Shown: piece by piece, positions 20,901 to 29,273 of the stretch
Layout: each line of letters begins with the position of its first letter
Position numbering within the stretch: position 1 is the first letter of the stretch
Source: Rutstroemia sp. NJR-2017a BVV2
Lineage: Eukaryota; Ascomycota; Leotiomycetes; Helotiales; Rutstroemiaceae
DNA: 64,000 bases
Assembly (NCBI GenBank): GCA_002946415.1
Contig: NJPS01000045.1
Coordinates: 124,001-188,000, forward strand
Direction of reading: 5' to 3'
Notes under the pieces: generated by a model
Database searches by the model: none
What the model was told of the DNA's origin: nothing
What the model saw: the letters and a program-made list of their open reading frames with translations, nothing else
Position numbers and translations under genes: made by a program

Positions 20901-23570
20901 CTTAGTGCCGAAGCCCATACCAAGACCGGCTGACTGCGACCCAGGAAGTGACGTTGCTGAATTGGCCGGGCCCCGAACATAGAATTTAAGGTTTCCAGAT
21001 TGGTCGGCCTTTGTCTTCTTACATAACATGAGCTTTTGGTCGTCCAACGGCTCTTCATGATCAACTCTTCCCAGTTCGGTAATAAATATCTGCGTATACT
21101 CCGAGTCGTGGATTCCTAGGTTAGAGCATATCGCACTACGCAGGTCCTGAGCAGTTTCAATGTCTGTCACATCACACATGCGATAGTTCCAGCCATCCAT
21201 AGTAGCGAGTATAAAACTTCTCCCGGGGCCCCTGACCCCACGGAATCCAGCAGTGTGAGCGAACTTATCATATTCGAATGCGGAAAACGTTGACAAGGGT
21301 CGATCCAGAGAAGTTTCGCTTGAATTGCTGATTTTCCCGTTGCCCAGAAACGGAGCTGCCTTAAAGCCAAGAGAAGGACTGGTTGGGGAATCAAGGCTCT
21401 GGTCCTCGGGAGAAGCTGCATGGCCGTCTTCCTTGCGTTTTTTCCTGAAGTGTTTGAGAAAGCCTTTTGATTCCTTCGCAGAGCTAGGTTGCTCTGAGGT
21501 CGCAGAACGATCACCATCTGCACCATGTCGCCTGGTTTCTTGATTTCTCACCAGATTGATTTCACCAACTGCCCCGCCCATTCCTCCCCGAAGTGCCTGA
21601 CTCGCGCCAGGAGGAACGCCGGACCCGTAGATTGCCGTACTGGATGATATCGAATCAGTGCTATTGCTCGATCGATGCCCGAATTTGGAGCTGTGCGGAG
21701 AAGCCGATAAGTTCCCGTTACTGGATACATACGGAGTCGCAAAAGATGCTGCAGGGCTGCCACTCTTCGGACTACCCTCCATTCGATGAGGCGCCGCTTT
21801 GAATGTCCCTTCGCCAGCCTCGATACTAGCACTGGGACTATGTCGACGGCTGCCCTCATTATCAATGTTTTTCAGTACATTTCGATGGTTACTTCGACTA
21901 TTGTTAAATTCTAGTTCCTCTGCTGTATTGATGTTGCTCAAGACGGGCATAGTAGTGCTTCTGCCCGAATAACGTCTTGTTCCAAATCCTGGTGCAGAAC
22001 TCTTGAACATTTGCTTGCCTGGGCTATCGTCTTCTCCAATAGCTGTATTTGGCGTAGAGAGGGATAAAACATTTCCGCGTCCGAGGTTAGGCGAAGATTC
22101 AAGAGTATTCTCCGTTCCGGCACTACTTGCGATATTCGCGGTGGATGACTGTCGGCGGACGTGTGATGACTTGCTCGACTCTGGGCCTTTTCCAGTCACA
22201 ATGGCTTTGATCAGACGACGCATTCTCTTTCCTTCTTCACGTTCCCTAGCCTGGTCCCAGCCAGTTCCACTGGTTGAGCATTCTTTCGCCAACCGTGGAT
22301 ATACTTGTTGATGCATCATCCCGAAATTTCCTCGACCACCTTGAACACTACCCAGCTCGAGGAACACAGAACCATAGATATTCAATGCTTTAAACGTTTC
22401 TTGCCAATCGTTCGAAAAGTGATTATTGGCTAGCCATAACAAAACGCGATTCATGGACCACTGCGACCCTGCATCATTCGGCGAGACCGGTGTGTTCGAA
22501 TTATTGCCCGACGCATGTTGGTGTGAATTGTTTGAAGTTGCTGTCAAGCCTCTATTGGTAGCGGAAGATAATTGTGGGTTTTGCACAGTTGCCGTGGGTG
22601 GTCCAGGGGAGCTGTACTCCGGAAGTTGGATGTTATTGAATCTTGGAGGTGTCTGAGATGGATACGTTCGGTCTTTGTAGTAGCTGCTGTCGTCTAAAGG
22701 TGTACCTCTCGAACTATCCGAGACCGCAGAAAAGTCCATACTCTCACCCCTCGAAAAGCTAGTGTCTTGTGGCCATCCTAAACCTGGAATACCAACACCT
22801 GGTCCGAAAGATTCCCCACGAGGAATATATGTCGCAGACATCTGCTCGCTATTCGCAGACGACATACCAACTGATAATGGGGCCGCTTGATGGTTCGTGA
22901 GATACTGCTGACCGGGATTATAGGTCTGATATTGGCTGGTATTCGGCGGATTCGCTGGAGGGCCCGGGAACGATCTGTTGTTAACGAGACTGTTCCAGTT
23001 TGACTGCGGTTGTTGCCAGTTCGTAGTCGGCAGAGGTGGTGGAGGGGGCAAAGGCCCATGCTGTATGGATTGGTTCATGAGATTTCGGGGTGGTGGAGGA
23101 GGGAGATTGGTCATGTTCAAGGACATCATATGAGATTGGGCCGGAGGTGACATAGGAGGCGGACCAGGTGGTGGTGGAGCGACATATTGTCTCGAGTGGT
23201 CGGCATTCGACGTGTGCCGCCCTGGTTGATACATTGGAATGTTGGGACCCGATCGCGTCGAGGGTCGAGAATAGCTATGCGGCGAGTATGAAGGAGGAGG
23301 AAATGCGTCTGCCGCGGCAGATTGAGCTCTTGGTCGTGAAGGAGAACTCGAGGCGGCAATTGTTGGATAAGATGATCCTGTGCCGTAGGAATTTGGTATA
23401 AGTAAATTTGAAGAGGTGCTGGCCGCAAAAGTGGGAACGTTGTTTAAGAGAAGGCTTTCAGGAACTGTAAGCTCGGTACTCGAGTTGATTCGAGGCGATG
23501 CCTGCAGGGCGCGATTTGAATCGAAACTGATATTTGATCTCGTCGATGAGCTTCTTGCGCGCTGATTCAT
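17904..23570 (-). CDS. BCK1: BCK1-type MAPKKK of the cell-wall integrity pathway
   Basis: Family knowledge: Bck1 receives the signal from protein kinase C and phosphorylates the MAPKKs Mkk1/2 upstream of Slt2/Mps1. Exons are 23570..18079 and 18021..17904, giving 1,869 aa. The ATG at 23570 (MNQRARSSS) has A at -3; the frame is open slightly further only from a GTG. The N-terminus is Pro/Ser/Asn-rich and disordered. A SAM-like helical region lies near residues 372-470 (WLANNHFSNDWQETFKAL). A ubiquitin-like Ras-binding-type domain lies near 785-867 (RSFILATMDGWNYRMCDVTD). The kinase domain occupies roughly the last 300 residues: GKGTYGRV, the Lys in LAVKQVEV, HRDLKADN, SDFGIS, WMAPEVV, DCWT-I-DPKERP. 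All catalytic residues are present. The only intron I can place interrupts subdomain XI, is 57 nt long and has no in-frame stop. Confidence 0.94.
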   Translation of the reverse strand: MNQRARSSSTRSNISFDSNRALQASPRINSSTELTVPESLLLNNVPTFAASTSSNLLIPNSYGTGSSYPTIAASSSPSRPRAQSAAADAFPPPSYSPHSYSRPSTRSGPNIPMYQPGRHTSNADHSRQYVAPPPPGPPPMSPPAQSHMMSLNMTNLPPPPPRNLMNQSIQHGPLPPPPPLPTTNWQQPQSNWNSLVNNRSFPGPPANPPNTSQYQTYNPGQQYLTNHQAAPLSVGMSSANSEQMSATYIPRGESFGPGVGIPGLGWPQDTSFSRGESMDFSAVSDSSRGTPLDDSSYYKDRTYPSQTPPRFNNIQLPEYSSPGPPTATVQNPQLSSATNRGLTATSNNSHQHASGNNSNTPVSPNDAGSQWSMNRVLLWLANNHFSNDWQETFKALNIYGSVFLELGSVQGGRGNFGMMHQQVYPRLAKECSTSGTGWDQAREREEGKRMRRLIKAIVTGKGPESSKSSHVRRQSSTANIASSAGTENTLESSPNLGRGNVLSLSTPNTAIGEDDSPGKQMFKSSAPGFGTRRYSGRSTTMPVLSNINTAEELEFNNSRSNHRNVLKNIDNEGSRRHSPSASIEAGEGTFKAAPHRMEGSPKSGSPAASFATPYVSSNGNLSASPHSSKFGHRSSNSTDSISSSTAIYGSGVPPGASQALRGGMGGAVGEINLVRNQETRRHGADGDRSATSEQPSSAKESKGFLKHFRKKRKEDGHAASPEDQSLDSPTSPSLGFKAAPFLGNGKISNSSETSLDRPLSTFSAFEYDKFAHTAGFRGVRGPGRSFILATMDGWNYRMCDVTDIETAQDLRSAICSNLGIHDSEYTQIFITELGRVDHEEPLDDQKLMLCKKTKADQSGNLKFYVRGPANSATSLPGSQSAGLGMGFGTKLGGLSPGLPPTALLDEEAYARLNGTRRRSSSSPPTSRQNTVKAGAAPSSREPAATGAEAPDALRERLMAYRASHEGGERELPEAERQAFMDLAAAEYKAEMERRQKEYLAKKKANKSTPTSASADGSLGIVGRNVDFDQPRNSPFEDKKTDNLFPQRKAPPVPGESATLIKANSLSKKTGQQGRSSLTADNDSKRSSGGELGESTKRKPVPASPVTPGGIAAALFVMGKGFGSVGHPTTPIPTAKKSPPAAGTDNHAKNAMATVDHGNSGSGRSSPRSTGTPGSLTWGKGDTSFIIPDYAGEENISAGGVTISFQDPESVAMARLKEEEIRRAPSPGNLSPNSARAAELNVPGNRKSYGPNLDFTEASIVFQNSSQSVDQEDSDDDSDDGLFAVPIASRKLSKKASASGDDDSSITKRPSLSVKTSRAKKGLSVSWGSPQDSSSSSSIPKLPDFDDDSYSTSDGKRPQRRDESGRTAEEIEEERKAKQLRRQSFARDDVWASRPPAEALITHLDDFFPNLDLDQPVLEEGAGGSPPVSPIAEQDTLDSLQPPSVNSGGMSGGGSSMLSTPRTSMYSEGDTLGSDESTLKALERSSIQSVAQRNVRRSGGLGRMKSIREVARGAHEANKRYTQSTAPTSKDNKTASMIQRRKSTKMFGANIVQIKPQRGSMLIPQIPQNNIPKRQATFRWFKGQLIGKGTYGRVYLGMNATTGEFLAVKQVEVNPKAAGNDKGKMREMVAALDQEIDTMQHLDHVNIVQYLGCERGEMSISIFLEYISGGSVGSCLRKHGKFEEVVVSSLTRQTLEGLAYLHREGILHRDLKADNILLDVDGTCKISDFGISKKSDNIYGNDASNNMQGSVFWMAPEVVRSQGQGYSAKVDIWSLGCVVLEMFAGKRPWSKEETVGAIYKLGSLNEAPPIPDDIAMSISPVAVAFMADCWTMYVSPPFIYNSKHTANKSNSDPKERPRAETLLTHPFCELDTHYNFLDTELYARIRGTY
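18022..18078 (-). other. Frame-preserving, stop-free last intron of BCK1
   Basis: This 57-nt intron has a GTACGT donor, a GCTAAC branch site and an AATAG acceptor. Splicing restores the kinase consensus WTIDPKERP. Because the length is a multiple of three and no stop lies in frame, retention would add 19 residues within kinase subdomain XI instead of ending the protein. Confidence 0.9.
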
Positions 23571-24828
23571 TGTCGCACACACATGTTTATATCAACTCGT
23601 AGAAGAGCGGCTCGAATTGCATCTGGTCGCAGCACAGCTGGCCTTTGTCCGATTGGTATAGAATTCGCGTCGAAGATATTCAGCATTTACTCGAATTGCC
23701 TAGCAAGTAAGTCCAGGTGCGGGCGCCAAAAAGTGGTCGCAAGGGAGGTCTTTCGAGAGCGTCGAGGGTGAGGGTGGTGAGGGTCGAGGGTCCAGGGTCT
23801 AGATTGCGGAATTGTATTGATTGTACTTGTACCCTCCTTCGACGATAGCAAAGAAGTGAATACTCACGAGCGTGTACCGATACTTTGCAAACTTTGCAAA
23901 GCCAAATAATCTGTGCGATAAGTTTAACTAATGATTGGTGAAAGGATGTACTTGTGAAAGAAACCGGCAGATTTGAGTCAACGGAGTCAACAAAATACAA
24001 CACAAGAAAGGTTTATCGGTAGTGAATTCTCGTAAATTTCAACGGTACCTGTAACCACTGTACGTGAAGGCAAGCAGGGCAAGCAGGGCAGCCAGGGCGG
24101 GCACAGTAAGGCAAGGCAAGGCCGACACAATTGTGGTGCGTACGAAGTAGGAACAACAGCGAAGGGTAAGGTTAAGGTACGAGGAGTGCAGTACAAGTGG
24201 ATATGGATATTGACAAGGGACAATACCTTTTCATCGACTTAAGCTCCCAGCGACCGTTCACTCATCATCCGCCACCGACCACAGGTTACCGTCCACTCCT
24301 GGGCTTCCAAGGCGCTTCGACGTTCTTTGTTTCGTTCTTTGGATGTCTGGATGGTTGGATGTTTGTTTTGTTGTTTCATGGTTTCGTGTCGTTTCTACTG
24401 GCTATCGCAAGCCTAACGCCAAGGGTGAATTTGCTGATATCGCGCCTCTACTAAGTCTTCGCTCCTCGTTCCTGGATCTACACCACGCGAGCTCCATACA
24501 TTAGTTCGACGTCGATGCTGGGACTACTTGATCCTTAGTGAATTTTTGAAGCTGCTGGTCTCCCTCCTTCGCTTCCGCTTTGTTGGGTGAGTGAGTATCC
24601 GTGTGTCATGCCACTTTTCCCCTCTACTCGCGTCTCAAGCTTTCAGCCAAGCCCAGCTTCTCTCCTCATCATGCATCAGCCCATCCGCAAAAAGCGAAAA
24701 CCTTCCGGGTCGGATATTTGGGCATCTTTAATCCGACCACCATAGAAATATATCCTTACATAACAGAACGGATATGCACGGCGACTGCACGTATAGTTAG
24801 TAAGCTTTCAACAAACTACCGTTGTAAG

Positions 24829-24858
24829 GCCAATGGTAAATGGTCAATGGCCAATGGT
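24829..24858 (+). promoter_or_regulatory. Paired CCAAT boxes upstream of PDC
   Basis: Two identical GGCCAATGGT decamers start 20 bp apart (24829 and 24849), with a degenerate third (GGTCAATGG) between them. They lie about 275-305 bp upstream of the PDC start. CCAAT is the target of the fungal HAP/CBC complex; use here is inferred. Confidence 0.5.
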
Positions 24859-24987
24859 TAACTTGATGATGGCGTGGTTTTTGCTATGACGGAACCTTGG
24901 TGGGGTGATGGCTGCTTCTCGGACACCACGGCATGGAAAATAGTCTTGATATCAACAGGTGATAAGGTAATTGACGGCTTTGAAAGG

Positions 24988-24993
24988 TATAAA
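24988..24993 (+). promoter_or_regulatory. TATAAA box of PDC
   Basis: This TATAAA lies 145 bp upstream of the PDC start codon and is followed by a pyrimidine-rich stretch (25,015-25,080) suited to transcription initiation. A TATA box fits a highly expressed, regulated fermentation gene. Confidence 0.6.
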
Positions 24994-25132
24994 GCCTTGA
25001 AGAATCTTCGAATTCTTCCACCTCATTCTTTGCTGTCATCATTGATCCTTTTCATACTCAAATATCAGAACTTTTTACTCTAGGCAAAGCAGAACCCTGG
25101 TCCCCTCTGATCCTCAGACTACACACGTCAAC

Positions 25133-27016
25133 ATGGCGGACATCAGAACAGATGCGCTCAAATCTCCAGTCGATGTTGCAGAGTATCTTTTTACTAGATT
25201 GCACCAGCTAGGTGTGAAGTCAATTCATGGTGTTCCAGGGGATTACAATCTAGTCGCTCTTGACTATATTCCCAAGGTTGGGCTGAAGTGGGTAGGCAAT
25301 GTGAATGAGTTGAACGCAGGCAAGCAATTGCTCAACAATCCCACCCATCAATTCGTTTGCTAACCTTCCTCTTTGCAGGATACGCTGCCGATGGATATGC
25401 TCGAATAAACGGAATATCAGCTATCGTGACAACATTCGGTGTTGGTGAGCTATCAGCCATTAATGCCCTTGCCGGCGCATTCTCGGAAAGAGTACCTATA
25501 GTTCACATCGTTGGAACTCCCTCGACGATCTCGCAAAAAGATGGAATGCTCCTACATCACACACTAGGGAACGGCAACTTCAATGTCTTTGCGGATATGT
25601 TCAAAGAGATTTCTTGCACAACGGCAAAGCTCAATGACGCTACCGAAGCTGCGACCTTGATCGACCACGCAATCCAACAATGCTGGCTTAAGAGTCAACC
25701 TGTCTATATCACACTCCCGACAGATATCGTACAGAAGAAAGTAGAAGGAGAGCGCTTAAAGACACCAATCGACCTATCGTACCCAACCAACAACCCAGAC
25801 AAAGAAGATTATGTGGTTGATGTAGTGCTGAAGTATCTCGAGGCTGCCAAAAACCCCATAATTCTGGTGGATGCATGTGCTATTCGACATAATGTCTTGG
25901 AAGAGGTCCATGGTTTGGTCAGCAAGACCAATCTACCAGTTTTCGTTACGCCGATGGGCAAAGGTGCCGTTGATGAAACACACGAAAACTACGGAGGTGT
26001 GTACGCAGGTAGTGGTAGTCAGCCAGATGTTCAGGAACGTGTCGAGTCATCTGATCTCATTTTGACGATCGGTGCTATTAAGGTGCGTCGGACAAGCCTC
26101 TGCAATATCGTGTAATAGTTGCTAATGGAAAACAGAGTGATTTCAACACTGCAGGGTTTTCCTACAAGACCTCTCAACTTAACACTATCGACTTCCATAG
26201 CGATCATATTAGTGTGAGGTACTCGGAGTATCCAGGTGTACACATGCGTGGAGTGTTGCAAAAAGTCATTCAGAAGGTTGACCTGAAGAAGTTGTCAGCC
26301 ATTGCAGGACCGAAGATGGCAAATAAGGTCAAGGAGAATGAGGACAGCTCAGAAACCATTACACAGGCTTGGTTCTGGCCCAGAGCTGGTGAATTCATGA
26401 AAGAGAATGATATCGTCATCACAGAAACCGGAACGTCCAACTTCGGCATCTGGGAAACGAAGTTCCCTAAAGGAGTTACAGCTCTTAGCCAAGTACTATG
26501 GGGTAGTATTGGATACTCGGTTGGCGCCTGTCAAGGAGCCGCACTTGCTGCTAAGGATTCTGGCTCGGATCGAAGAACGATTCTCTTCGTGGGTGATGGA
26601 TCGTTCCAACTTACGGCACAGGAGTTGAGCACAATGATCCGTCAAGGATTGAAACCAATTATGTAAGTTTAATCAATTTTCACCATTGAGAAATAGTGCT
26701 AATCAGTGTAAACAGTTTCGTCATTTGCAATGATGGTTTCACGATTGAGCGATTCATCCACGGTATGGATGCGGTCTACAATGACATCGCTCAGTGGTCT
26801 TTCAAGGATCTGGTCAAAGTCTTCGGTGCAAAGGAAGGAACATACAAGACCTTCCAAATCAAGACGAAAGCTCAAGTTCAGGAACTATTCAACGACAAGG
26901 AGTTCAATGCTGCAGAGTGTTTGCAGTTCGTTGAGCTGTATATCCCGAAGGAGGATGCCCCTAGAGCGCTGGTGTTGACGGCCGAGGCGAGTGCGAAGAA
27001 TAATGCAAAACAGTAA
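25133..27016 (+). CDS. PDC1: Pyruvate decarboxylase (ThDP-dependent)
   Basis: The enzyme decarboxylates pyruvate to acetaldehyde in the cytosol for ethanol fermentation and the acetate route. Exons are 25133..25319, 25379..26082, 26136..26662 and 26716..27016, giving 572 aa, a normal length for the family. The start (CAACATGGCG) has a good context. Visible motifs are HGVPGDYN, the ThDP-activating Glu at about residue 59 in [15 protein letters not shown], the active-site pair HH at about 122-123 in LLHHTLGNG, the GDGS...CND metal/ThDP motif ([26 protein letters not shown]), and the catalytic Glu in TIER. Intron 1 begins GCAAGC, a GC-AG intron, and the reading NELNA-GYAADG leaves no GT alternative. 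It has its own TATA and CCAAT boxes upstream. TAN1 follows on the same strand. Confidence 0.95.
25320..25378 (+). other. GC-AG intron 1 of PDC
   Basis: The donor is AG|GCAAGC and the acceptor TTTGCAG, with a GCTAAC branch site 16 nt from the end; length is 59 nt. The flanking protein sequence is highly conserved around the ThDP Glu, and removing exactly this segment gives the consensus join. AG|GCAAG is the known strong context for GC donors. Confidence 0.93.
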
Positions 27017-27514
27017 GATTGCCTTGAGCTCCAAAGGAGGGTTGGGGAGATTGAACATAATACGGCACGAAAAGACGCGGTAATGAAAAGTATTTAATGA
27101 AGAATGAATTGTAATTCCCTAGAAAAATATGGATCTTTAAACAGTGCAACCACATGCTAATTTGGGCAGTACTGCATCTTTCGTGATCACCAAGTGCCTA
27201 CAAGTTCCTGCACTGCCCAAGATGTTCAAAATGTAAAGTAAAGATCTACTCAATTGTGATCCTTGAGCCTCCCAGCTTAAGTGACGATACCATAAGCAGG
27301 AGAATCCTCACTTACCACTTTGGGCGAAGTGCGAAAGCGGCTCTGAGTACGTAAGCAAGAATATGAACTCATTTTGGTCGAGCTCCAGCAAATGCACGCA
27401 AACCATCAAAACTCAAGCAACACAGCGCACACTGAAAGAAGCAGACCATCCCATCAAACTCAAGAATCTCGATATCGATGAGTGCAGCACGGATAACGTC
27501 AAAGGCCTGAGAGA
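27017..27514. other. PDC 3' flank and TAN1 promoter
   Basis: This 498-bp spacer between tandem genes shows no gene and no clear core promoter element. Confidence 0.5.
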
Positions 27515-29273
27515 ATGACTGAACCCAACAACAAACGAAAAGAGAGGTCGGCCGGTAAAGGTGATGATAATCGAGGTGCAAAAAGGGCCAAGGTATGTCG
27601 TTTGGCATCATTCATTTTCGCCTTGAACGTATCTCGTCGTTATGGCTTGATAATATAGCTGCCTGGAAGTTTTCCTGCGACTGCCTATAACAAGAGCCAA
27701 TCGGATCAATTCCGCGCTGCTGCAACTTTGGTGCCTGAGCAAAATCTTGATGTATGCAATGAGCCGTTCAAGGTATCTTCATTAGGTGCTAAGCTTGGTT
27801 GTGGTCGATGCAGAAATCGAGATGGGCAGTGGCCCATCGAAGTTGGAAGAGCTTCGTTCCCAAACCAGTGTGAGATTCGATGGAGAACGAGACCCCATCA
27901 TCGATATCTACCTGGGGGTCATGCCGGTACCTGAAAAGTAATCCGTTGTCGCTCTGTTTACAACTGAAATGCCGCATTTGTGGATTCCCAGAGGATGTAT
28001 CTTCAAGCATCTTCTTATCATTTTCAAACCTTTCCTGTTGTCAATGCAGTGCATTCCCACGCATTGTGCTCTAGCGGGGGTTCGCACTTCGGAATGGGAC
28101 CTTGTACTACACTCCCATAACATGTCCAATTCGATTCTGATTAATGCACAGGGGGGCTCCAATGGGAAATGGAAGACCCCACATCAACAGACGAAAATGG
28201 CCTCCATGGCTTCTCGAGGCGGACAAATAGAGCCAGGTGATCAAGGAATATTCGCAACATGCATTAAAGGTAAAGAGGGCAAGGCAACAGAAGAATTGAG
28301 GAGTTTATTCGAGGAGGTTGGTTATCAATTTTAAGCCACTGCTGTTGGCCAATTTATGCTAAATGCTTGTTAGTGCGCCGAGCGATTCTATGATATCTCG
28401 GCGAAGCCGAAGGATGTGGAAGATAACGAAACCGACTCAGTGGATGACATTGAAGCCTCGATTCAAGCGGAGGTTGCAGCTTCGAAAGATGAGAAGTTAT
28501 TTCCCGCCGTATACATCGATATCCAATGCGTCTTGTTTTTCAAAACACCTCCTCCGATCGATCCAGTAGATTTTGTCCGCAGGATATGTGAAGCTGCATC
28601 ATCAGACAGCGGGGTAAGGAAGTTGAGATTTGTGAATCGTCTTACGCCAATGACACTTATGGGCAAGGCAACTGAGAAAGGCATTGAAGAAGTCGGGAAC
28701 GCAGTACTAGGTGCTCATTTCCGACTTGCTGGACAGGCCGCTGACTCGGATGAGGCTGCCGCATTCTCGGTACGTATCCATCTTTCGCGTTTAGTGCTGG
28801 CTACGATATGGAAGTTCCGGCGTTCTTTCTTAAATTTGATTGTTTGAAATCTGGATCAATGTTGATTTAACTTCTTTCTAGTATGCGATTCGACCCACGA
28901 TTCGTAATCACAGCACACTCAAGCGGGATGTTGTGATCAAACAGATTGCATCACTTGTGGGCGAGAATCATAAAGTGAACCTCACTAAACCCGATAAAGT
29001 GATATTAATCGAAATCTACCAGGTACTGTTACCAAAAGAGCAGAAATGCATGCAGCATTAGATATGCTAACTGATAATGGCTAGACGATCTGCGGGATGA
29101 GTGTTGTGGGAGAGGACTGGGAAAGGCTCAAACGCTATAATCTTTACGAACTTACTTCCACGAACTCGAAATCTGGGGCACTAGCAGATGTCAACGCAGA
29201 TGCTACGCCTGAAAGCGTATCTACAAACGAGGCTCGGGCACCAGCAGCACCTGAGAACCCAACCGGCAGTTAA
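27515..29273 (+). CDS. TAN1: TAN1-type THUMP protein (tRNA cytidine acetylation adaptor)
   Basis: Family knowledge: Tan1 (THUMPD1) binds tRNA through a THUMP domain and helps the acetyltransferase Kre33/NAT10 form ac4C at position 12 of tRNA-Ser and tRNA-Leu. Exons are 27515..27592, 28152..28316, 28374..28769, 28882..29022 and 29085..29273, giving 322 aa. Exon 1 encodes a basic leader (MTEPNNKRKERSAGKGDDNR) that joins, after a 559-nt intron, to GGSNGKWKTPHQQ, a characteristic fungal Tan1 start. The THUMP region spans about residues 100-270, with FVNRLTPMTLMGKAT, YAIRPTIRNHSTLKRD, VNLTKPDKVILIEIYQ and GMSVVGEDWERLKRYNLYEL. The C-terminal ~40 residues are low complexity. The long intron 1 is the only unusual part; an internal start at KMASMASRG is possible but would lose conserved residues. 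Confidence 0.9.
27593..28151 (+). other. 559-nt intron 1 of TAN1
   Basis: The donor is GTATGT, the branch-like site GATTAAT, and the acceptor GCACAG. It is about ten times the usual intron size here and much less AT-rich than a typical intron. It contains no coding frame I recognise and no clear C/D- or H/ACA-snoRNA boxes. Confidence 0.75.

Larger units (their letters stand above)
23571..25132. promoter_or_regulatory. Divergent promoter region of BCK1 and pyruvate decarboxylase
   Basis: This 1.56-kb spacer lies between divergent start codons. It contains a TGAGTCA (23974-23980), repeated AAGCAGGGC-like units near 24,070-24,095, paired CCAAT boxes and a TATA box on the PDC side. No open frame here is convincing. 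Confidence 0.6.

Noticed and set aside
23571..23582. Extension of BCK1 to a GTG at 23582 (four extra codons)
   Set aside because: GTG is not a normal nuclear start. ATG at 23570 is the first in-frame ATG and has a good context.
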